DNA of 64,000 nucleotides from Phytoseiulus persimilis (Eukaryota; Arthropoda; Arachnida; Mesostigmata; Phytoseiidae): NCBI GenBank assembly GCA_037576195.1, contig CM075104.1, positions 24,816,211 to 24,880,210 of the forward strand, read 5' to 3'. Shown piece by piece: positions 55,401 to 64,000 of this stretch (position 1 is its first letter; each line of letters starts with the position of its first letter). The notes under the pieces were generated by a model. It saw only the letters and a program-made list of their open reading frames with translations, ran no database searches and was not told where the DNA came from. The position numbers and the translations under genes were made by a program.

Positions 55401-58172
55401 TTTGACGCCCCTCAGTCCGACTCGGCTCCCCACCAGGTCGACCGCCAGCCCACCTGCTTTCTCTGCGACTCCTTCGAAGTCTCCTTTGACCAATCCAGTG
55501 ACGACATCCTTCGCAGTGTTGATCGTGTTTCCGACCGAAGTGTCTTCGAAGGATTCGAGGGCTCCCTTCTTGTCTCCCTTGATCAGCTTACCGACTCCTT
55601 CTCCCACCTTCACCACGTCTCCAACTATCGGAACGTTTTTAAGTTTCTCCAGTGCTTTCTTTGGTTTCCCAGTCGCCAAATCACCGATCGCTTCACCAGC
55701 ATTCTTCACACCTTCAACGAATCCCTTCGCGGTGTTGCCGATTGCTTTGCCGACTCCTTTCAAGAACTTTTTGACCCCGCCCGAGAATCCCCTCTTCACG
55801 CGGCTCCTAGTCTCGTCGTTTCCATCCTGATTCACAAAGGAGAGACTGTTCTCAGTTTGCCGGGTATCACCCGTGCCGTCGTTGTAGCAACCAAACACAT
55901 CGCTTGAAGAGAACACGGGCAGCTCGCTCAGACTTTCTTCCGAGATGTCGATCTTCCCATCCTTCCGGAAGACCATGGACATGTCATCGTATTCCATGGT
56001 CAGATCGCCCGAGCTATAGAAACTGCAGGAGAATGATGATCCGATCTGGGTGAGAGAGACGACTGCGCAGGATTCCTTCTTGTCGCATTCAGTTTGACAG
56101 AAGCTAACGCAATCAGATTCGCACACCTTGTTACCGAGCAAAGAATTTCTGGCATTTTCGTCAGCGATGGTGGATCCCGGCAGGAAGATGTACCGAGTTG
56201 CCTTGAATATGACATCCTTTCCCCTCACTGCCGTTACATCCTTCGATCCTTGTGTCTCAACCGGGAATAAAAGTCCGTCAGCGGTTGATAGAGTGCACGA
56301 TTTCAATTCTTCGTTGAACGATAGTCTCTCGCATCTGTCTTTCTTCTCACACAAGTCGATGCATTCACCCAAAGCGAGTGCTCTTGTTGTTGTGAGATCA
56401 TTCTCACTTTGCACAGCGGATCGTTGTAATTTGTACGACAGTAGGAGCTCGAAGTTTTCTCTTTGTGGCCTCGTCCCTGATAGCTTGGGATACCTCGCGA
56501 TATATACTATGCTGTCATATCTGAGGACATGGACATTAGTAGGCTTGATGAGAGTTGGATTGAACCACTCGTCGAATATGACAGCAATGCAGTTTTCGGT
56601 CGCTGCGCACTCCCTCAGCTGCTTACGGATCTTCTCCATGACCTTATCGTACTTGGCCTGGAAGCTGTCAGGACAAACTTCGAGGCCCTCATCGTCATCA
56701 GTCTTCCGGAGTTTCTCGGGGAAGAAACACTTCTTGCAGGGAGAATCCCCGATGCATCCCGGTAGGGGGTTGAGTTTGCATTGTGGTCTGTGGTAGGCGC
56801 TGATGAACGGCTTCGAAGCGTCGGTGAAGTTGCACGAGCCCAACAAGAAGCTGTAGTCGGTGATCCTGTCGATCAGCATCCCTTCGTTTGCGAGGTCGAA
56901 CCTCGACTCGATATCAGATTCCGAGATGAAGGAAGAGAGCCGCATCGCCGACGCGTACCGTGCTTCCAGAGTGGCCACATGTGTTACCGTGCTGGAGAAC
57001 AGCGTGCATAGTTTCGACTCGAAAGAATAAGAGACGGCAGCGATCGTTGGAAGGTCGCTCGTTTCACCCTTGCCGATGCAATCCTGGAACGATGGAACCG
57101 TAAAGGTCGTGTTTGGAGATCCAGTGATCATGGTGTTGCGAGAGTACATCCACGGGCCGAGGATACCCGACGGCTGAGTCATGATGACGGTTCTAAATCC
57201 AGCTTCGCTCGCCATGCCCGCTCGTGAGCTGGTGAAGTGATAGCAAGATCTCGTGGAGTTATCGTGACTGAAAGCCACACAGGAGACTTTCTCAACACAA
57301 GATCCGAAGCAGAGCTGGAAGTCGACTCCCTCGGCTGTCCATTCAGGATCTTTCTTCATCATTTTATTGACGTATATCAGCTGATTCAGCTTCGGACACA
57401 GGTTGCACATCGGGACAGCGTATTCACCGATCTCCAACTGGAAATTTTTGTCCGGATCGATGTCCGTGCACGAGATCTGTTCCGGGTTCGCGAACTCCTC
57501 ATTCTTGCTCAACAGGAGTTTGACTAGATTCAGGTAGGACATGTTTGTCACGGGGTCAATGCTTGATGAAGACGAATCGGTTTCTGGAATCGGCTCGTCG
57601 CCGGTTCGAGGACAACAGCGGTACAGGTTTCCTCCGTCGCAAGGTTTTCTACCCTTGGTAGTCATGTTGAGATGCTCGCAGCCTACGACAGCCCATGTGT
57701 CCAGCTGACATCCCGTCCAGTAGCCGCCAGAACAGGACAAGGGGTCTCCGATCGCGGGGTCTTCGGTTATCGGGCTTGGATCCGGCTCCACTTCTTGACT
57801 CGACTCCTTGTCGCTTCTCGGACAGCAGCGGTAGAAGTTACCTCCATCACAAGGCTTCTTCCCGCTCGTCCTCATGTTGACATGCTCGCAGCCCACGACG
57901 GCCCAAGAATCCAGCTGACAGCCGGTCCAGTAACCACCGGAACAAGACAAGGGATCCTCGGTCACGGAAGCCGCTGTGACCAACGAGTCCACTGAGCAGC
58001 ATTCGTATTTGTTACCATCGGTACACTTCTCACGTGCCTTCTCGATTCGGCCATACTGCGCGCAACCGACAACTGCCCAGCTGTTCGGCTGACAACCGGT
58101 CCACCAGCAGTCCTCGCCAGCGACCACTGACAGGAGGCCGGCGACTGCCAAGCCGATGTGCAAGACCAGCAT
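52455..58172 (-). CDS. Secreted chitinase-endonuclease polyprotein, copy 2 (GH18 + NUC + hevein domain), intronless
   Basis: An uninterrupted 1905-residue frame with the same module order as 20017-25725: signal peptide, three WTGCQ six-Cys repeats, PAN-like Cys-rich region, basic site RVKR followed by an amphipathic Gly/Ala/Lys segment, Lys/Arg and Asp runs with further basic sites, sushi-like module, NUC endonuclease domain with EKGHLTPA (His about 1169), GH18 domain with DGVDVDWEYP and catalytic Glu1559, and a C-terminal hevein-like domain. Residues 245-560 and about 1190-1420 are almost identical to copy 1 and GH18 differs at few sites. The N-terminal repeats, residues 560-800, the start of the amphipathic segment and the linker before GH18 differ strongly. 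All catalytic residues I can name in GH18 are kept, so both copies look active. Chitinolytic and nuclease roles outside the cell are expected from the families. Confidence 0.93.
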   Translation of the reverse strand: MLVLHIGLAVAGLLSVVAGEDCWWTGCQPNSWAVVGCAQYGRIEKAREKCTDGNKYECCSVDSLVTAASVTEDPLSCSGGYWTGCQLDSWAVVGCEHVNMRTSGKKPCDGGNFYRCCPRSDKESSQEVEPDPSPITEDPAIGDPLSCSGGYWTGCQLDTWAVVGCEHLNMTTKGRKPCDGGNLYRCCPRTGDEPIPETDSSSSSIDPVTNMSYLNLVKLLLSKNEEFANPEQISCTDIDPDKNFQLEIGEYAVPMCNLCPKLNQLIYVNKMMKKDPEWTAEGVDFQLCFGSCVEKVSCVAFSHDNSTRSCYHFTSSRAGMASEAGFRTVIMTQPSGILGPWMYSRNTMITGSPNTTFTVPSFQDCIGKGETSDLPTIAAVSYSFESKLCTLFSSTVTHVATLEARYASAMRLSSFISESDIESRFDLANEGMLIDRITDYSFLLGSCNFTDASKPFISAYHRPQCKLNPLPGCIGDSPCKKCFFPEKLRKTDDDEGLEVCPDSFQAKYDKVMEKIRKQLRECAATENCIAVIFDEWFNPTLIKPTNVHVLRYDSIVYIARYPKLSGTRPQRENFELLLSYKLQRSAVQSENDLTTTRALALGECIDLCEKKDRCERLSFNEELKSCTLSTADGLLFPVETQGSKDVTAVRGKDVIFKATRYIFLPGSTIADENARNSLLGNKVCESDCVSFCQTECDKKESCAVVSLTQIGSSFSCSFYSSGDLTMEYDDMSMVFRKDGKIDISEESLSELPVFSSSDVFGCYNDGTGDTRQTENSLSFVNQDGNDETRSRVKRGFSGGVKKFLKGVGKAIGNTAKGFVEGVKNAGEAIGDLATGKPKKALEKLKNVPIVGDVVKVGEGVGKLIKGDKKGALESFEDTSVGNTINTAKDVVTGLVKGDFEGVAEKAGGLAVDLVGSRVGLRGVKGGKGGKGGKKRGTVDNEIKNERGKGDRKKRSADDAKNTKQEKDQKRERRKACKAKRRQKRAAAGPKKTPGNASDDDCDDDDDDDYCPALKVSNIIKEGRNAFPCSRTRQSRTCNFECMPGFEEEPKYRLKCIKQGNDLVWDRRITCKQEQCPTSGIIVLQTPHPTSINDRRLTAMVVKFDKIRKIPSWSVAMFQGNEFGLRDYTHLALEESAGRHGSFLKHHCPSLATSQANDKSYTNERWEKGHLTPAQAVRWSPKASRSVNLFINVAPQDANVNKLIWKFIESHTYCFSKKTRTIVATGTCDKTLTRMNGIAVPSCFWKMICYRDESDKHQVVGFIADNSDLPSGDVKKRKRAAFTPKSQSEVLAHAGIAITPFAAAAKDIVKGREELAIVPGVDAVDTANPLSCATAMTLPKEIFDQWDNAMDPDEKDNTVTSLKRKLSQVSLGSSSNGGKRRKRAAPGKRDCKPCSGAELGGTVGALITSLTEAEEKGSDEEIGSTDSTVTSSKCGKRVVGYYPSWGSRKFSPRMAQRLTHVIFAFFETTASGDVKIGCVDPAHSTNCEDDAKLAGSRLKQMMSVASHFDHLNVMFAVGGWENSQYFSGIAASKEKRLVFIAAVIKAIREYDFDGVDVDWEYPVTGGAKEGVPSDKQNYVVLLSELRAALDNLAKMDGRGKPYLLSIAGAAGQWTLDPGYDMKNLIKYLDFVNVMTYDFFGAWESKWGAYTGPPAPLYFGMPKGFSGKTNVAWTIKYYACRGRQPHKINMGLPFYGRYWENVGDAVTESDQMWRKANAVGGMFVGGAMKYAEVMGNISQPGFQQHFHEKTKSKYAFNPSSRVYIGFDDKETLGYKISFAQEKNVGGLMVWAIDQDDDDLSLLDLVSKADLCGNTNPNDVNFKCLPTDEILWWIPENSDENLQGKCGPSAPPIHGRSPVCDPDDPGYSCCSKSGYCGSGDEFCKCDGCIDHGAEPDKILERSQISRRK

Positions 58173-58187
58173 CCTGGGAATAGAACG

Positions 58188-58214
58188 CTGACCGTGGGAA
58201 TCGCAGGCTTTTGT
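58188..58214 (-). promoter_or_regulatory. Candidate core promoter of chitinase-nuclease gene 2
   Basis: On -, TACAAAAG (58214-58207) stands where copy 1 has TATAAC. An initiator-like TCAG (A at 58189) lies 17 bases before the start codon, as in copy 1. The TATA-like element is poor. Confidence 0.3.
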
Positions 58215-58279
58215 AGCGGATCGGGAAGAGGGATGATCGCGTTCCGCGAACTGCTGCAGCGGAACTGCAAAGCCTTACG

Positions 58280-61200
58280 CTTTACAGCTCACCGCGGCTG
58301 AGTTCAGAAGGCTCACAGAGGGGAAAATATTTCTCTCACTCTCGGCTCGCCTGTGGCGAACTAGCGACACTACCTCGTGCGAACGGGTTGAAGCCGCAAC
58401 CATTACGGAGGTCATCCAGCCGCTACAGGCGGTCGAAACCTCCAGTTAATCGCTTGTATTTCTTCGAATACTCGAAGAAGCAACGCGGAGATTCAGGCTC
58501 TTCACTTGAGTAGTCAATCGTTCCGAACAGTGGAGCGATGACGCTCGGAGAGGAAGCACTGATGCAGTTCTTGAATCGCGTTGCAGCTAGTTGAGACGAG
58601 GAGAAAACTAGCTTTGCCCGCCACTATTTATCTAGTAGCTAGCTTCGAACGATAGCAAGGGTCTGCAAAGCGTGCCGAGTCATTTATCAACTCCGACGAA
58701 GGTCGTTGACCAGATGCTCCGTTCCATAGCATCGTGATTGGTAATCGTCAGAAGACGCAGCCACACTGGGCCGGTACCACGGAGGAGTACACTATGCAAT
58801 GTGATGAATGGTTCATGTCTTTTGACGTTTTTCTGAGCCGGCATCTACGCTTCGACTTTCACAGCGACATCCTCGACCGAGCTGAAACGCACTCATGACA
58901 CGCGGGGCTCCTCATACGGACAACTCGATGAAATTCAGGCAGCAGCACGAATTTCACGGAGATGGCTCGGAGCGACGTGACTGTGATGCTAGCCGACAGA
59001 GTTTGTGACTTAGCTTACCACTCGAAGTTGCTTCTCACTGCCTGGCAGACGTCAGACAGCGCTTCAGCTGTGCTGTAACGAATGATTCTGTTTCCTGTCT
59101 TCCCATACTCGCGAATATTTTTCTTCCGGTCGTTGATAAGTTTTTAACACTGACAGTGACGGTAGCGGGACCGAACAGCTATTCATGAGCTTTCTCAGTG
59201 TTGTTGACTTGTCTGCACACTTCCCAGGTGTTCATGTTGAGCTCGCAGAGGCTCTCCAGGGTTGTTTTAATTTCTCCGGCGTTCCGGCCCTGGCGGACCT
59301 TTTCTGATGATTTTCCCTCACGTCAAAGTTTCTGGCATTCCCCGAGGATTTTCGACTCCCGCGCGGGGTTGCGATCTCCCTAGTTACACCCCTGCGCGGA
59401 CGATTCAGTGTCGAGAAATCATTGGCGATTCGCACTGAATCTTGATTAGCTCTCACAAAACATGTTACGCAATTACGCACTCGTGCCGGCTCCAAGGTGA
59501 GGTGACCGCATTAAATCAAGGAGCTCGAAAATGGTGATCTTCGACTTCATGATAGAGTGATTCGCTGCCCCACGATTCTAGGTTATATTTTCGTCCTGTC
59601 TCGATGAACAAGTCCAGGCTGGGCTATGAATCAAACTGAGAAGCATGTCGTTAAAACCGTTAAAAGCTTGAACTTATTCAAGGACACAAAGGGCGAGCTA
59701 CGTGTGGGAATGATACATCAGGTAACCGGATCAACTACGTCTCGCGTAACTAGTCTTCCTTCGATGTCCTCCTCTCCTGCTGGAACTGGCTCCTCAGACG
59801 AATGAGGAGGCGAGTGGCGTTCCTGGGATGGCTGGAAAGTGCATCATCGCGTACTCCACTGACAGGTTGCTGATTTTCATTTCAAACTCTCGTCGAATCG
59901 AACTCTTCTAGTGCATTCAAGAATTCACAACGCCCATATAAAATCGTCACCTGTTTTCGTCTGACGGCTTTTACAGCGGATTACCGAGTCTAGGCAGCGG
60001 GAAATCGTGGAGATGTATTGGCAGATTACATTTTACGGTAATTCTCGCAACTTGGTATTCTTGCTCTAGCTCCAAAGTCTAATGTGCCGTGAACACAGGG
60101 AACGCAGTTTACGATGATCTGCGAAGATGCTGCGAGTTCAACGCAGTTCAGCATCAGCAGGACGTCGTTAACCCCCCGCACCCCTTCGGATCCGTGTGGG
60201 AGAGGTGGACAGACGTACCCTCTTCTTCGACCGTTGGGGTTGATATCCGGGCGAGATGATACGAGGTCTGTTTCCGAGATGGTTCTCTTGGACGAGGAAC
60301 TCCGACCTTCTTTTCTCCCATTGAGCAGCATTTCGGAGAGAATTAGGGGTTCTAGTGTCCTCGAATCCGGTGGACGTCCGTGTGGCGATTTCGATTCCTC
60401 AGACTCGTGGATTCCTCTGCTCTGGAAGACCTAGAACTAGTGCAATCCCGATTCAAATCTCGGATAGATCTCGTCATGATGTTCTGCTGTTCGTGCATGA
60501 AGGAGGGATCATTCTAGACTCACCGGACGAACTCGAGGCAGCCCTACCGTAAAAACTCGAGAAAAGTTCGTGTCAATCCATAGTGAGGTCTCTCACAGCT
60601 ATGGTCGTCTCTTTTCCTGCGATAACGAGCGATCGAGATGGAATTCCAGAGCTTTTCAAACGCGGCTTGAGTCAATGCTGAATCATTCACATAACTAGTT
60701 GTTGCAACTGCTACGTTATCCGAGACAGAATCTGGTCCTTCGAGCTTTCCCGCAGTTCATAGAGAATACTGCTCTTTGTCGACCATACTAGGGACGGCCG
60801 ATCTGACCTGGAGCTCTTGGTTGACAATGGCGTGCCAGAAACGAAAACCACACCAATCAACGGATCGGCGGAACTCGTAGAGGTCTGCTCCGCCGGACAT
60901 ATTTGAGTTGAGCTCTGGCTGGAGTGTTCCTGTTGCTGTCAAAAAATTCTCTCCCGGAGTGCACGAAGACGAAACGCCGTTTCTACGTCAAGGCGCTCCG
61001 TACACGGTCTTCCAGCATCGTTACCATCACACATCCCAGTTATGCTCCACTTCACTCGACAGGAAAAGCGCTGGAGGGAGAGCTAGTTGCCCGGCCATGG
61101 GCTGGTCAATCTGAGGATCGACGGAAGCTGCGGCTAGCACAGGTCCTGAGTGGGACTCTGGAAGAATCCCGTTTCTGCCAGTTTTTTTTCTTTCAATCAC

Positions 61201-64000
61201 GCTTCCCTGACCAACGAGGGGGAGTCAAAGAGAAATGCAAGAGAGATGACCTTGTGCGTTTCCATGGTTCGAGATCTGCGCCACGGATGGTTCTCACGGA
61301 AGTTTTATGGAAAGCACGGGCTGATGCGATGGAAGAAGGTCTTTTCCGCGCCTTGCCGAATGATTGTGGTTCTAAACCGCGGCTGGACAAACGCGCGAAA
61401 CCGCTTCATGGCCGGGTTCTAAAACTCGTTCGCACTGCTGCGTCAGTGGTGGTCTGTCTGGAGCACGAGTGCTCGAAATTTGACGCGATTAGAATCCATG
61501 AGGATGACGCTCCTTCCTTAACCGCTGGCGAGCACCGTCGTTTCCGCAAAATGGCACAGCATCACAGATGTCGCTTTCCCAGAGTCATGCCGCCTAATCC
61601 GGTTCGCGGGGCTTAGGAACAACCGGTGCTCGAGCATTGGCGAGATGGACTCCAACAAATATGAGCAATCGAGGAGACCGCATCCCGGGTCCAGTTCGGA
61701 AGGACAGAGAACATTCGGGTCCGGACATCTGAGGCCAGTCGTTGAGTCACTCGTCGATCCGAGGGTTGCGCCGAGGGGTTGGCGCATTCTCGCGAGATCG
61801 GGTTGCGCACTGAGTAAGCTGCCATACACCTTCCAAGGAGAAGGCCGAAGGTTGAAAAAAATGTCCGAAGGACCGCCGCTCTTTCGAACAAACGGATTGC
61901 GGAGGTTGCCCAGCGCTCCGTCATATCATCAGATCTGGAAACTTGCCCCGGGCACCCCACTAATTGGGCTGTTTGGAGTTTTTCCGGAACGAATCTGAGC
62001 CCAGGTAGCGTTGAGCGGCCGAGAGTCCTCCGAATCACATGGCTTAAAAGATACCGTACTCATTCCAGTTCAATTTTCAACTTGTTGTTCGCCGTTGGAA
62101 TTCGATCTCTCAAAATGAGAAGTGAATCGTTTCGGTTGATTGCACCGATCGGGTTCAAAGTCTACAGCACAATATTCTGTGAGAACAACAACCACATCAT
62201 AACTACCCTAACTATCTTCCGGCTAGCCACCTGCGAGATGATCACCGCTGCAAACTGGGGACGACGTCCCTCGCCCGGATTAGATGACGAAATTGCGCGG
62301 CGGTGCGATTCGACAGAAACGATGAGGATCAGGTTAGAGGCAGAGTTGCTCCAGTTGGTTCAATTTCTCAACATTCAGAATTAAGCATGCGGAATCGGCT
62401 GATCGGTCCGCTGAACTCATAGCGGTGGAGTGTTGTCGACATGCGGCCATCGTCATTTGTAGGCACGAGTGATCAAGCAAGCCATCGACGCGACACGAAT
62501 CCTCGTGCTCATTGAGGGCGTCTGTAAACGATCACTAATTTGTGTAGAATTCGAGAACATACCAGCGTGTGGTATAGAAACAGCTTGGAGAAGATAGCGG
62601 CCCACGAGCCTCAGACAGCCCGATCGCTCCACATGGACGCGCTCTGGAGTCGCGCCGAAGCAGTGAGGTATCGTTGTATCTCTTTGTCATTCTGTAGCCG
62701 GGAGAACGAGATCCAGAGTGAGAGTCGAACTGGCTCGCTGGCGCAAAACCAGCGGGAACGACATGCGTCCGAAGTCCGCAGGCGATTTTCCCACCCTGAG
62801 CTGGTGTTGAAAAACGGGACCAGCCTCGCTTGATGTTTGTTCTCCTCATTGTAGACGCTGTTTGCTCCTCAATGGATTCCTGAGAGGAGCAAGGCAGGAT
62901 TTTGAGCCGGAACAGCTTGAGAATCAGGATCGGGAGCAAACTCTGGGCGAGACGCAGTCGAAATCCAGCATATATTCTCAGCCTCGAGCTATTTGAACTA
63001 TTATTCTTCTCTGACGCCCACAAAGCCTCCAAGATCAGTTTTTTCTTCCAGATTTTGTCCACAAGCTCCGGTTACAGGAGCGCGTTTGTCAACGCCGCGG
63101 ACTCTGATCTATCAGATTGTCGGGGAAGTTCACTCACACTCAGCTTGCATGATCGATTCGACCCATTTTCAACGGATCGTTGTTGACCTTTCTGTCTATC
63201 GAAGCGGAATTCGATCAGTTCTCATATGCTGTTGCCCGATCCGGGACCAGAGTTGATCCGTGTGCCAATAACAGATGCGATAAGGGCCGAAGATTCTTCA
63301 AAAAATCGTACTTCACGGCGAATCCGCATTTTCTCCACGGGGTCCCGTATCTCGTCCGTGAGGCTATAGATCTCTCGAAACATTTCGGAACGTCAACACG
63401 AGCGATTCGAGGTTAAAGTCCCTCAAAATTCCACTCTGCATTGCGATCGCGCGCTTGAGGACGCATATGATCGAAACAGTAATATAGTAGAACCAACGGA
63501 ACAGCTCCATGTCCTTCGAAAAATTACTTGAGCACCCGGATGAAGTGTGTGGATCCTAAGTTGAATAATCCGAAAATCGTCATAGTCCCGGAGGGAGTTC
63601 AGCGCGAAGAAGAACAACAGACATGGTTCGCTGACAGAATGATGAGAGTATTGTGAGACTTGACCTAATAATTCTCGGCCCAGGGAAGGATATGAAAATG
63701 TCTGGCCTGCTTTCATTTTGTTGCTCGATCATTCTCTGAGCCTGGATGCTTCGTTTCATAAGCGCTGTAGCACTCCCTAAGAACCTAAGGGTCTGGTCCG
63801 TCGCGATCCCGGCACATTCAACCGGCGGCTATGAGGACTCGTAAGAGAGGCTCACTCTCTTCTTGGACCCCGAAATCGAGTGCTCTGCTCCGGATATTCC
63901 GAGGTTGGGGTAGCCACCCATTCAGCCGCGATGAGAAAGACAGTCTGAGAGACTTGATCGACGAATTCTATTCACGGAGCGAGTATCCGTGTATCGCGTT
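58280..64000. other. Unassigned sequence to the window end
   Basis: Similarity to the first locus ends around 58280. Open frames of 60-230 codons occur on both strands, the longest at 60924-61616 (+) and 62535-63062 (-). None has a recognisable domain, a convincing exon structure or low-complexity-free composition. No tRNA with plausible A and B boxes was seen. Confidence 0.35.

Noticed and set aside
60924-61616. A 230-codon + frame near the window end
   Set aside because: The composition is Arg-rich and irregular, other frames are open over the same bases, and no domain or splice structure is apparent.
62680-62780. Possible tRNA around GAGTCGAACTGGCTCGCTGG
   Set aside because: A T-arm-like string is present but its stem does not pair and no A box or acceptor stem could be placed.

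Overview
The window is eukaryotic nuclear DNA, almost certainly animal and most likely from an arthropod. Evidence: a fatty acid transport protein gene split into ten exons with GT-AG introns, extracellular multi-domain proteins with PAN-like, sushi and GH18 modules, and remnants of pogo/Tigger, mariner and hAT-like transposons. A mite or tick (Acari) is my guess from gene compactness and base composition; the sequence alone does not prove it.

The backbone is two diverged copies of one two-gene locus. Copy 1 holds an SLC27/FATP-type gene on + (CDS 1341-14405) and an intronless 5.7-kb gene on - (20017-25725). Copy 2 holds the same FATP gene (36170-43991) and a paralogue of the intronless gene (52455-58172, -). 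The FATP copies are nearly identical through introns and flanks (572-16349 against 35413-45915). Copy 1 carries about 5.0 kb more DNA in intron 1, and copy 2 lacks a 222-bp piece. A third duplicated block of decayed transposon DNA (28859-30921 against 47727-51271) lies after the intronless gene in copy 1 but before it in copy 2, so the locus is not a simple head-to-tail duplication.

The most unusual content is the intronless pair. Each encodes a secreted protein of about 1900 residues: three Cys-rich WTGCQ repeats, a long Cys-rich PAN-like region, an amphipathic Gly/Ala/Lys segment behind a basic cleavage-like site, a sushi-like module, a DNA/RNA non-specific endonuclease domain, a GH18 chitinase with an intact DxDxE motif, and a C-terminal hevein-type (CBM18-like) chitin-binding domain. 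Polybasic sites separate these modules, so it reads as a processed polyprotein that couples chitin hydrolysis, nucleic acid degradation and a possibly membrane-active peptide. The two paralogues are a mosaic of almost identical and strongly diverged tracts.

Mobile DNA fills the rest: a 1.02-kb foldback element with TA target duplication (17928-18946), a Tigger-type element with both ends and a broken transposase (32631-35109), an older Tigger relic (28270-29030), a hAT-like relic (31700-32110), a mariner relic (46226-47160) beside an end of the foldback family (to 47709), and an insertion with an 8-bp target duplication whose empty site is preserved in copy 1 (48823-50238). The first 570 bases, the 5-kb extra intron segment, 25870-28260 and the last 5.7 kb show no gene that I can support.
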